Source: Chlorokybus atmophyticus (lineage: Eukaryota; Streptophyta; Chlorokybophyceae; Chlorokybales; Chlorokybaceae). From it: a stretch of 64,000 nt of DNA. The DNA lies in NCBI GenBank assembly GCA_009103225.1, contig RHPI01003587.1:4621-68620 (forward strand). Reading direction: 5' to 3'. The stretch's first letter is position 1; each line of letters opens with the position of its first letter. Under the pieces are notes generated by a model, which saw only the letters and a program-made list of their open reading frames with translations, did not search any database and was not told the DNA's origin. This document shows positions 52,701 through 64,000 of the stretch, in pieces. Made by a program: the position numbers and the translations under genes.

Positions 52701-55700
52701 TCCACATAACAGTTGTGAATGTCAACGAGCCCCCTATCGTTAGCGATATCAAGCTCAAGGCTGATTTCTACAACCCCAAGGCAGTGATGGTGTGGCTGAA
52801 GGGCTCTGATGCGGACCCGGAGGATGATATCGAGCTGTTTATCACCACTCTGCCCGTCAAGGGCCAGCTCTTCCTGCGTAAGGATTCGCACACGGGAAGG
52901 CCAGCTGGCAAGGTGACGGCCATCAACACCCTCATCCCGAACAGCCACGTGTACTACGTGCCGCTGCTCAACACCATCGACCCCGTCGACGCCTTTGGCT
53001 ACCTCGCTCAGGACAGGAGCGGATATCGCAGCATGGAGGGACTTGTTACAATCGACGGCTCGGACTCGATATCTCACCCTGGCTCGAGCAGAGATACTCC
53101 ACTCGCGGGAGAGGCGGGTTTGGCGCTCTCATTCGATGGCGTGGACGATGTGGCTCGACTCAGGTCCCTGGCTGACTACGGTATCCTTGACGGCACAATA
53201 TCGCTCAGCCTGTGGTTCAAGACCTCGCTGACTGCTGGAGACACCGGCATGGTGCTGATATCGGCGGGAGGGGGCACGTACACGCTGTCTTGGACCAAGA
53301 TTGGTGCACTCCAGTTTACTTTCGGGACAAGCTCAGCAGTGCGCTCCTTCCTCCTGTTGAATGATGGCAGCTGGCATTGGGTCTCTTGCACTTGGAATGG
53401 CACTGTGGCTGAGCTGGGTGTTGATAGTGAAGCCTTTTACAGCGTGCTTGCGGATATCAACACCGAGGCTGCTCCCGCAGTCAACACCACCTCCCCTATC
53501 ACCCTTGGCGCTGATATCAACCCCGACAGTGATGGTGGCTTCTTCAGCGGCTATGTGGATGAGTTGACAATAGGTTCTGCTTATGAGCCCGCTGTTGCAC
53601 GATATCGCTTCAACGAAGCAGCTGGTGGAGACCTCATCAACGAAGTCAATGGCATGCATGATGGATATCTTGGCGCCGACAATGGCAAGGCTGAGGAGAT
53701 GCCTACTCGCGTGACATCCACTGCACCAATATCGGGCACGCCTTTGTTCATGGGTGATGCACCGATGATTGTGTCCATGCAGCAGGACTCAGTTGCTACA
53801 ATCCTTCTGCCAGCTGTTGCATCAGAGTCGTTGAAGTTTTTGCTTTTAACCCTGCCGGAGCTCGGTTACATCAGCAACAGCCGCGGCGAAATCATTACCA
53901 GGGTGCCTCACGTGCTTCGCTCATCTGTCATCACATACACACCCGAGAGACACGGCTTCAGCACCGGGGATCAGCCTTACGCATCCTTGATGTACGCGAC
54001 AAAGTCACACGGGCAAAGGATATTCACATCCTCCCCTGTCAGCGTCGAAATCCGTGTATCAGCACCCTTTGGCAACACCGGCATCCTCGACATCACGGAT
54101 GAGTTGGTCGTCACGAACAGCACAGGGAACATGCTCGAGTTTATTGGCGACAGCAAAGCCGCGGCCATCATCAATCTCAGAGGCATGCTTAGCGACCTGA
54201 CTTCATTCACCGTTGAGTTGTGGTTCAGAGTCCCCAGCGCATCCACCGAAGCCCTCCTTGGGTTGGGTCCAGTCTCTCTCCATTGGACTAATGCCGGCGG
54301 CCTTGGGTTGCACTTGAACGGCACGACAACGATAGAGAGCGGGGAGGTGTACAATGACGGGCATTGGCACTACGCTTCGGTGTCTGTGAAGAAGCTTGAG
54401 AGCAACGTCAACGTGCCGGTGGAGCAGCCTGGTGACTTGCGCCTAGAACTCTTTATCGATGGACAGTATGTTGGGTCTGCAATCGGGCCGTATGTGGACT
54501 TGGATACCGTTGACTTGCTTATTGGTGCCAGTCTTGAGGACAGCTGGCAGGAGTACGGGCTTCCTCTATCTGGCAGCGTGGATGATATCCGCGTGTACGG
54601 GTACACACGTAACCCCGCTGACATGGAAGACAGGTTCACTACACCCGTACTTGAAGACGTCGTCGCATACTACCCACTTGACAACAACTTCACCGACGTC
54701 ACTGGCAACACCCGTGCCCGCATTGTGGGAGCCGTGGAGTTGCTTGCGAGCACCTCGCCAGCTGGCAGCCAAAGCGACCTCAGCCAGGATGAAGTTGTTG
54801 TTGTAGTATGGGATGAGAGCATGCCGGGTCCACCTATGGATGAGGACTCCAGCGTAGATGATGTAGAGGGTGCCAACCGGCCGCCCAACGCGCTGCCCGC
54901 GGGGTCTGCGCTGGTGTTTGACGGCGTGGACGACAGCGTAGATGTGCCAATACAAGCGGAGGGCTTGAGCGCGTTCACCATTGAAGTGTGGCTGAAGACT
55001 TCAAGCCCCGCGAGCGAGTTCACCCCAATCGTGTGGGTCGCATCGGACGCCCCCTTCCCCCACATGCACCTCTACATGTCCCGCCTCGGCCTCGCCTTTG
55101 AGGTGTCCAACTCACTCGCTGCTGCCGTGAGCATAGGCCGCATCAACGACGGCATGTGGCACCACGTCGCGGCCTCATTCGACGGCGAGGCCACTTACGT
55201 GTACGTGGACGGCGCGATGACCGCCAACGCCACCCTCGACACGCCTTTGACGACATACCCGATGCCCAAACTGCGCCTCGGAGCCGTTTACTTCTCACCC
55301 GCAGAGTATTATAAGGGCTCTATGGACAACTTGAGGGTGTGGGATTATGCGCGCACGCAAGAGGAGATTGCATCTGACATGAATGCGGCTCTGATGGGCG
55401 ACGAGGAGGGCCTGCTGTTGTACCTTCCCTTTGATGATGTTTCTTTCGGTGGCTCAGCGGTTGTTGTGGACATCTCATCCCGCCACGCTGACGGTCTCAC
55501 CACGGGCAAGCCTCGCTATCAGGTGTCCACCGCCCCCATCGACGTGTACAAGGTTGTCACGCAGGAAGAAACGTACGCCAACATCACCCTCTTTGCTTCC
55601 GACGCAGACGAGTCCGACACGCTCATGTATGAGATCACATCTCTCCCCGCTGGCCAACTTTATGAGTCCGACACAGGCAACCAGATTGTTGTCACGCCGA

Positions 55701-58700
55701 TGCGGCTCGCCTCACCGCACGTGTACTTCATCGGGGAGCCATTGGAGTCCGGTGCGCCATACACGTCGTTCACATACGTCGCATATGATGACCAAGAGTG
55801 GTCTCAGCAAGCCACAGTGTCTATTAACGTCACCCCGGCGATTCATTTGGTCAAGCCTCTGCCCGTAAAGCTGGTGCAGGCTAGCAGTGATGCGCCCGTG
55901 ATGATATCGCTGCAGGCATTTGATATCGATCTCACCAATGTGGACTTCAATGACTCGGTCAGCTTCATCATCACGACGGCACCGAAGATGGGTCACATGT
56001 GGCAGACATATGACGGAGTTAGCTGCGAAGCACAGGATGTGTTGGCTGCGGGCATGAGCATTGTCTTTGTTGTTATCGATGGTGTTGATACCGCAAGCGC
56101 AGCCGTCTGCTATGCCCCAATATCGAGCTTCAAGCCAGCATCCAGCAGCTACGTGGACACGTTCGGCTTCACCGCTGTCAACCATGTGGGCACACCCGGC
56201 GCAGAGCAGCTCATCTCAGTCAACGTGACAAGCGCAGGTCCTGCGGGCCCTCAATCCCTTGGGTCCAATGCGTTGGCCGGAGATGCTGCCGTGTTCGACG
56301 GTGTGAATGATGTCATCAGCGTGATGGATGTCGGCGACCTCACGCATGCTGTATCTATCCAAGCTTGGGTCAGGAGCTCCGCTGCGGCATCAGCCGAGTC
56401 AACCATCGTTATCAAACCCGGCAGCTTTGCGCTGCGGCTCAGCAGCATGTCCGGTGTTGTGTTTGAAGTCCACTTTGCTGATGAGAACGGCACATTGACA
56501 ACGCTGTCATGTGCGTGTGGGTTGGAGTGCAACGTGGATGCCAACGATGGCAGCTGGCGCCAACTTACTGGCGTGTGGGACCCAAGTGTTGCCACGGCGT
56601 CTCTCTACATCGATGGCAGCCTGATTAGCAGCAATGTGTGGGATGGATTTGAGAGCGCGGTTCAGGCGGTTGAAGGCTATGAGGTCCTGCTGGTGGGTGG
56701 CGATGCCTCACTCATGTTGGGTGGCGATGGAGCTGCCGACCAGTATTTCAATGGTGCACTTGATGAGATTCGCATCTGGGATGCGGCCCTGCCAGTTGAT
56801 CAGATCAGCTCCCAGGTATGACAACCTCTGGTGGCAGTGCACAACGTGCACTTTTTCACATCAAGTCAAATGACACTGTAGTATTGCACTCATGCATGGT
56901 TGCTAGGCTGTTACGAAAACATACCATGCGCATGCACGTGCGTGCGCACACGTGTGTATCTGAGTGCCTGCATGCATACATGTGGCTTGTGTGTGTATGC
57001 GCGTGCATGTGTGTGTGTTATCGCAAACAGCGTTTCTCTTTCCAACAGATGACTGTGATACTAAGCGGATCAGAAGACCACCTTCTTGGCTACTGGAACT
57101 TCAACACGCTGGACGAGATCAACGCTGGCGGGGCAGTGTGGCCTTCTGATGAGGCATCCCCAACCCTCGCCGCGTCCTCAGCACCCGTGTATCACGCCAG
57201 CATCGACATCACTGAGACCGTCACCGCCACAATCAAGCTCTATGCTTTCAGCCCTGTCAGCGGCGCCAAATTCATCTTCTTTATCACCAGCGTCCCCAAT
57301 ATTGGCAGCGTGAAGGATGCAGCTACTGATGCGGAGATATCGGACCTGCCTTACTTGCTCAGCGGCAACAAGCTGACTTACATCCCTGACTACATGAAGT
57401 ATGGCGGCGCCTCGTTCGAGTATATCGCTTGGGATGGGAGCAGCTTCTCACAGCCGGCAACGATTGTGGTCAACGTGGACTCGCAGAACCATCGACCTAT
57501 GGTGCACCCGCAGCAGCTTGATATCACCGCTGCTTCGTCTGCGTTCGTCACTCTCACCGCTGATGACGATGATGCCGAAGATGATATCACCTTCATGATC
57601 ACTACTCTGCCAGCCACTGGCAAGCTGATGTTGCTCACCGGTGATGAAGTGACTGTTCCCGGCACGACATTGGCATCATTCAACAGGACGGCAGTCTTGT
57701 TGTTCACGCCGGATCCAACATTCGCTGTGGATGCGGATGCAAAGGTGGTCTTTGGATACAGCGTGACTGATGGCACTGTGCTCAGCGAGGAGGCTGTAAT
57801 CACACTCACCATGCATCGAACGGTTGATGCATCGATGAAGCCGGTGGCCAATCCGGCCGGTTACGCTCTTCTCATGGACGGCAACGACGACTATGTGCTC
57901 ATCAACATGGAGACAAACACTGTTGACGAATTCACTGCTGAGGTGTGGTTGAAGACGACGAGCGCGATGACCCACGGCGCCACGCTGTTTAACGCGGGAT
58001 ACATCTCTCTCTCGTGGACAGATGTGGGTGGCCTCGGCGTGGACGTCACGACCACTGAAGGCGCTGTTGTCACTGTTGGGAGCGGGAAGCAACTCAACGA
58101 TGGCGACTGGCATCACGTGGCCGTCACATGGGTCCCGTTGGACCAGTCTGCTAGCGGCGAGAACGTCGTGATGTACATCGATGGGGAGGTCACCGCTTCT
58201 CAAAGCGTGTCGGGTTACAACGGAAACATGGCACCCGTGGCCTTCATCGGTGCGGGCTTCGCGGATATCAACGCATTGACTCCCAAATCCGACAGCTTCT
58301 ACAGAGGACTGGTTGAGGAGGTGCGCGTGTACTCCCGCGCTCTGAGCCAGGGAGAGATTGAAGCCAACATGCTCGTCATGTCCCACGCCAACGCTGAGGG
58401 CCTACTGGCTTATCTCAACTTCAATGACGCTGCCAACATCATCACACTTCACCAAACCCGTGACTCAGCTGTTGTTGAAGAGAGGAGTGCAGTTGTGGTT
58501 GGCAAGCCCGCGCTGGTGATATCTGCCGTGCCAATGAGTCGTGTGGAGACAGCACAACAAGACCAGTCGCTCGTTATCACCCTCAGCAGCGTGGATGTCG
58601 GCAGCTCCGTAGCGTATGTCACCGTGCCTCCGGCCAGCGGGACGCTGTATCAGATGTCCGGCGAGCCTATCAACAACGCACTCGCCATCGTTACCGACCC

Positions 58701-61700
58701 CCTCATGCGCGTGGTGTTTGTGCCCGCACGTGAAAAGGGTGATGTGGACATCAATCTACCATACGCGTACACGAGCATGCGCTACTTCATCGCCAATACT
58801 GATATCAAGCTGCAGTCGGATGAAATTGAGCTTTACATAACGGTGTTGCCAGTGAATCACGCTCCCGAGTTGGCTCAGTACCAAGTCATGGACATCATGG
58901 CGTTGACAGACACCGCCATCACGCTACCCGCTGTCGATGTGGATGGCAACTTGCTAACGTTCCAAATAACCACTCTCCCTACTCAGGGCGTGTTGTACGC
59001 TACCGTCGACGGGGTCACACGCGGCGACATCATCACCTCCGCCAACACGCAGCTTCCGGGCCACTCCGGCACAGTCATCCTCAGCATGTTGGGTGCACAA
59101 CACGCCAATGGCACCGCCCTCATGGCACCCTACCTGGGCTACAGAGTGTTTGACAGCTTGACGTGGCAGGAGAATGTGCCCGAGGCCATTGTTGTGTTCA
59201 ATGTCAGCGAGTCCACAAAGATACCCCTCATTGCCGGTGATGCGGGCCACGCGCTTGAGTTTGATGGCACGGGTGAGGATGTTGTTGTTGTGGAGATGTT
59301 GTCATCACTTGAGTTAAGTAGCAACAACCATGTCACGGTGGAGGCGTGGATCAAGACACCAGGCGGGGTCGGTCAAGCCGGCACCATCGTGGCCACATCA
59401 GACTTCTCTCTGGCTTTGGACAAGTTGTTTGGCGTCCAGTTCACTGTCGTGCTGTCGACGGCATCATCCGAGGACGACACAACAACAACAACAGCACAAC
59501 AGCAGCAGGAGTTCTCTGTCACGCCTAGTGATGCTGTCTCTGTCAATGATGGTGCGTGGCACTATGTCGCGGCCACCTTTGACGGCACCACGATGAGGTT
59601 GTTTGTGGATGGTGTGGAGGTCGGCTCGTCCGTTGTAGCCGCAACCACACCCGGGCTCATGAGGCAGAACACTGATTACAGCAGCAGCAACCTGCTTGTG
59701 ATCGGCAATGTTGGCCCCGTGATTGCGGGAGAGGCCTTTGCGGGTGTCATCGACGAGGTCCGCGTGTGGAATGTGTCCCTGCAGCAGAGCACCACATACT
59801 CGCCCACGGAAGCGTACAGCTGGAGTGCCAAAGGAGAAGCACTCGTTGGCAACGAACCCGGCCTGGTTGCCTACTATAGGTGAGTGTCATACACAAAATC
59901 ACATGCACACGCAAACACACGCGCACACGACATCACGCATGTGTGAATACACAGACTTGTGCTTACAATGCGTGGTGATAATCCTTAGATTCAATCATGG
60001 GTTTGGCGACGAAGCTGAGGACTACACGGCGAACAACAACATGAGCCACGTGTCCGGACCGGTGTGGGTGCCTTCCGGCGCGCCAATCTCATCCACAGCG
60101 ACACTCGCCGAGGACACGCCACGCATCATTGCGCTGCAAGGCTCCGGCGACATGATGTACATAACCAAGGCGCCAGCGCACGGCGAGATCTATCAGGTGG
60201 CTGAGGATGACACCACGATGGAACTCATCATCAACCTCCCCGCCTCCGTGTCCAACAGCCATGGCAAGGTGCTCTACATGCCGGAGGCCAACTACAACTC
60301 TGCCGATGGCGGTGTGGATGAGATTGAGTTCTACACCGTGTGGGGCGCACAAGAGAGCGAGAGAGCCACCTTGAGCATCGATGTTGTATCGGTGAATGAC
60401 ATCCCGACGGTGACGTACTACAGCAAGGACGTGACCACGCGCAAGAACACGCCCGTGCGCGTGCGCGTGGTTGGCGTGGACGGCGATGGCGGCGCGCCTT
60501 CGGTGCAAGTCATAACTCTCCCGCGTGGCGGAGACCTCTACCAGACCTCCGGCGAGCGCATCCAATCCGTCAACACGATCATCACCGACGCCGACGGCCA
60601 CGTGGTCTACGAGCCCTTTACCAACGGTTTTGGGGCCAACTACGACACGTTCTCGTGCGTGCTTGTGGACAAGCTCGGCGGCGAGTCGATGGAGGTCACG
60701 TTCCCGATCACCGTCATAGCGGACTTTGCCATGAGCTTCACCGCGCTCCCCGCGGGTGTGGGAGGCTCCTCCTCGTTGCTTGCGGGCTTGTCTGCACCCT
60801 TCTTGAACACGCTGCTCCCCGGCGACTTCACCATGGAGATGTGGGTTCGATCTGACGCCATCAACAACAGCAGCCCCGTCGGCCAGGTGATCACACGCAG
60901 GAGAAACCTACTGCAGGCGGTGTACCCGACTGCTGAGACAACCACCGCTACTAAACGTCACCTGCTTCAACAGGTATGATGATGACCGCTCTCAGAGTTA
61001 CATAAAAGGTGTGCATTGGCTTGCTGACTTGTGCTGGTTGCTGTGCTGATTGTCTTACAACAGCAAGGGGATGGCCAGAGCAACGGGTCATATGTGGACT
61101 TTGTGACAGCCAACACAATGCCCGCTACGTTGTCGCCCGCAGTGGATGCCATGCTCATGGTGAGACAGAGATTTGACCTTGCTTGCATACGCACATACAC
61201 GCATGAGATTCACAGAGACCCGAAACTTGTATCCCTCCCACCAACAGGCTGGCATAGTGCCTATGAGCGTACAAGATGCGCGTTGGCACCACGTAGCGGC
61301 GGTGTACGCGAGCATCGTGGGTGAGAAGAAGGTGTACGTGGACGGACAGCTGGACGTCGTGCAGGCCGTGCACGCCTCGGGCCGAGACGCCGTCGTGGCC
61401 GGCGTGGCCATCACCAGCGAGAGCCTCCTGCACGACATCATGGGAAGATACATCGGCGTCAACGTCAACGGCGTGGTGTTGGGTCCCGTCGACGGCGTGC
61501 TGGACGAGGTGCGCGTGTGGAACGTATCGCGCACGTTGCCGGAGATACAGTCCTCCATGCATGAGGAGCTCACGCAGCCCCAACCGAACTTGATATACCT
61601 CCAATCCTTTGACGCGGCCACGCCAGACCGTCCCGGCCTCGTTCCCGTGTACACGCCTGTCGTGGGCGAGGCCGGCTACGCTGCCAACTTCAACGGTGTG

Positions 61701-64000
61701 CAAGGATATCTCGAGTTTGATGGCAATGGCGCATTTGATATAACAACCCCGTTCACGATATCCATGTGGTTGAGGACGGCCGCAGTCACCAACGACTTTG
61801 TCACGCTGTTGAGCAAACAAGACTTGTACGCCGTGACGTGGAGCAAGATCGATGGTCTCAGTATGGTGGTCAACACAGCTGGAGGGGAGAAGGTGACTGC
61901 CATCACAGGTAGCGCGTTCAACGATGGCGCGTGGCATCAGATGCACTTTGTGTTCGAAGACGGGACGCCGAAGATATACGTGGACGGCAGTGATGTCACT
62001 CTCAGCTGCACGCGTGAGACGGCTACGCAAGATGCCAACAACAGCACCCCCATGGCATGCGAGGACACGTGCGGGACCAGCAACGCCACGTGCATCGCTC
62101 CCGCGGCTCATGAAAAGGTGCCGCTCACCCTCGGCTACGCCGCAGACCCCTTCCAAAACAATATGCTGAACGGTGCTGTGGATGAGTTGTGTGTGTATGG
62201 TGCTGCGCACAGCGCAGAAGACATTGCCACCGCACACAGACAGCTCTTACCTGTCAACATCTCGGACCCGCGCCTGCGAGGCTTCTGGCGCTTCAACGAG
62301 GCACAAGGCAGTGTCGCAATCGACAGTGTGAACGACGAGGCCGCGAAGGTTGTAAACATGCGTGATATGAGTGACACTGAGACTATGCACGCCATGTGGG
62401 TGGCCTCCACGGTGCCGTTCCAGCACACATTCTTGCTCGATGGCTTCAAGACAAAGACGGCCGTCATCAAGCTGTATGGCAGCGATGCCGACGGAGACAC
62501 CCTCGAGTTCATCGTCGACAAGGTGCCAGCGCGAGGCTCGTTGTACGAATCCGACGACGGCAAGACCCTTTCCCGCCACGTGCTCAAGAACAACACTGTT
62601 GTGACGCTCGCGTACCTGGTGTTCGTGCCCGGTCGTGTGCATGGCATGCCCCCGCAGCCGTACGCGCAGGTGAGCTACGTGGCGTCAGATGGGCGTGAGC
62701 GCAGCCCTGCAGAGGTCTTCATCATCCACGTCAAGGGTGAGGAGAAGCCGCCCTCTGCCCTGGACCAGACCGTCATCACAGACGAGGACACGCCCATCAC
62801 CTTTGCCCTCAAAGCCATGGACCCGGAGGGCTTGGGCATCACCGCCAGCATGGACCCCAACAATATGCCCAACAACGGCCGCCTCTCCGCCCTCGTCATC
62901 GTCCCCGACGGCCGGGGCATGCTCATGGTCACCTACACCCCCTACAAGGACTTCAATGGCGAGGACAGCTTCATGTACAGCGTGACGTCCTCGGACGGGG
63001 TGTCCTCGCTGCAGCCTGCCACCGTCACAATCGTGGTGAACGCCGTCAACGACCCGCCCATCATCACAAACCCGGCCTCTCAGGGCATGTACGGCGTGGA
63101 CGCGCTCATCTACGGCATATCCGTTGCCGACGTGGACGCCAATGAGACACCCAATGCGCAGCTACTTGTCAGCCTACAATCCGCCACGGGCCAGCTGTCC
63201 GCTGTGTCGGCCTCAGCCGCGCACAAGGGCAGCAAGCAGGTAATCCTCAAGGGCACCCTGCTGGACATCAACCGCAAGCTGTCGAAGGTGTACTACTTCA
63301 ATGCCAACGCGTCTGCGGGCGGGGCGGGCGACGACACCCTCACCATCACCGCAAACGACCTCGGCAACACCGGCAAGGGCGGACCGCAAGTGACCGTGTC
63401 GACCGAGCACCTGTTTGTGTACAACTCATCGTTCAGGGCCGTGAGCTTCTCTGACGATGGCATCCAGGTCTTCGTGCAGTACAAGAACGACACCGACATG
63501 GCGGGCATGCCATTGGGTGTATTCGCGTGCTCGCAGCTGATAGCTTCCCAGTCCCTGGCGCAGTTTGGCTCCAACGCGGTCTGCAAGTGGACCTCACCCG
63601 CCATGTTCAACATCACATTGGGCCAGGGTGCCACCGCCGTCCCCGGCAGCGCACTCCAGCTCATCCCTGGTAGGGTTACGTTGGGTGGGCAGACCACGCC
63701 CGTGAACCCGAGCGCACTTGAAATCGCCGCCCCGCTGGACCCGATTCCACCCGTGGCCGGTTTCGGCTGCGTGCCCAAGCAAGTTGGCAAGTGCGACGCC
63801 CTCGTGGTGTCGGCCGTGGGGTCGTACGGAGGCGCGGGCAGGCCGCTCTTGTATTCGTGGGCGATAGCGTCCAAGCAAGGTTCCATCATGCCCGCCATCC
63901 TGCGCAAAGTCACGCAGTTCGCCGGCAGAGACCTCATCCTCACCGCGGCCGACCTGCAAGTGGACCACTCGTACAACATCACCCTGACCGTCACCAACTT
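46783..64000 (+). CDS. Giant extracellular LamG/cadherin-like/REJ protein (partial)
   Basis: Exons: 46783-46843, 47912-48197, 48310-56815, 57049-59879, 59989-60973, 61064-61159, 61248 to beyond the window, at least 5172 residues, all phases consistent. Exon 1 encodes a signal peptide (MVVLLVLPFMAAAA). After a beta-sandwich region (to about 48.9 kb) come 11 LamG (Laminin_G_3 / concanavalin-like) repeats with recurring cores such as ALAFDGIDDV, EVWLKT, NDGMWHHVAASFDG, YVDG and DEIRLW. They alternate with about 17 cadherin- or CSPG-like repeats (ITTLPTNG/ LYQTSG, FTYVAYD). From about 63.73 kb, CDALVVSAVGSYGGAGRPLL and YSWAI resemble the REJ domain of polycystin-1-type proteins. It probably forms a long adhesive or flagellar-surface fibre. 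The C-terminus, and any membrane part, is outside the window. Confidence 0.9.
49240..62310 (+). repeat. Coding array of 11 LamG repeats
   Basis: Approximate LamG units within the giant gene: 49240-49790, 50640-51180, 51770-52320, 53110-53620, 54118-54680, 54896-55430, 56280-57110 (crosses an intron), 57855-58430, 59240-60030 (crosses an intron), 60720-61620 (crosses two introns), 61666-62310. Each spans about 180 residues and is followed, except between units 5 and 6, by one or more cadherin/CSPG-like modules. Units are diverged in sequence, so expansion is old. Boundaries are estimates from recurring motifs. Confidence 0.8.
63730..64000 (+). other. REJ-like region at window edge
   Basis: The coding sequence around CDALVVSAVGSYGGAGRPLL followed by YSWAI matches the pattern 'CxxLxLDxSxSxGxxGRPLxYxW' typical of REJ domains in polycystin-1 and sperm receptor for egg jelly proteins. 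It is truncated by the window end, so this is a suggestion and not proof. Confidence 0.55.

Noticed and set aside
61155-62237. 360-residue minus-strand open frame
   Set aside because: It is the antisense shadow of LamG-encoding exons in the giant gene; the plus strand shows conserved LamG motifs and splice sites. Other long antisense frames at 48514-53077, 50705-51592 and 57676-58386 were rejected for the same reason.

Overview
This is a nuclear genome segment from a eukaryote. Every gene I can support is split by spliceosomal introns, the introns and spacers are rich in CA/TG, GA and poly-G microsatellites, and assembly gaps (N) sit inside poly-G runs. A serine-proline stalk of the SPPPP type in a secreted lectin, a protein closest to a plant-type ER family (MIR-interacting MSAP), and the other genes fit a microbial green alga such as a prasinophyte. 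That assignment is inference; other algae or protists cannot be excluded. Gene models were built by hand by joining open exons whose phases and GT-AG (sometimes GC-AG) sites agree.

Layout, left to right: a secreted mosaic lectin with a C-type lectin domain (1883-5543, +). An ER MSAP-like protein (6182-8060, -) and L-2-hydroxyglutarate dehydrogenase (8130-10552, +) lie head to head 69 bp apart. The origin-recognition subunit ORC4 (11916-13961, -) follows. A complete hAT transposon (14123-17846), flanked by a candidate 8-bp target duplication, lies about 160 bp upstream of the ORC4 start codon. A membrane-anchored beta-propeller phytase (19495-22576, -), two uncertain small genes (22983-24267), ORC5 (24391-26588, +) and hydroxyethylthiazole kinase (27263-28718, -) come next.

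Farther right are a 981-residue protein joining zinc fingers, a RING/IBR-like region, a SAP motif and a BIRC6-like ubiquitin-conjugating domain (29872-33870, +); a secreted NIDO/PKD protein (34682-38244, -); a decayed duplicate of its 3' end (41020-41890, -); a small dual-specificity phosphatase (42110-43777, -); and a giant extracellular protein (from 46783, +) with 11 LamG repeats alternating with cadherin/CSPG-like repeats and a REJ-like region, running off the window.

Two themes recur. Three genes encode large secreted or surface mosaic proteins (lectin, NIDO/PKD, LamG/REJ), suited to cell coat, adhesion or flagellar surface roles, and the phytase would act outside the same membrane. Two subunits of one complex (ORC4 and ORC5) lie about 10 kb apart. 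The remaining genes are metabolic or housekeeping and do not form an operon-like system. The most unusual architecture is the RING-SAP-UBC protein, which appears to combine E3-like and E2 modules in one chain.
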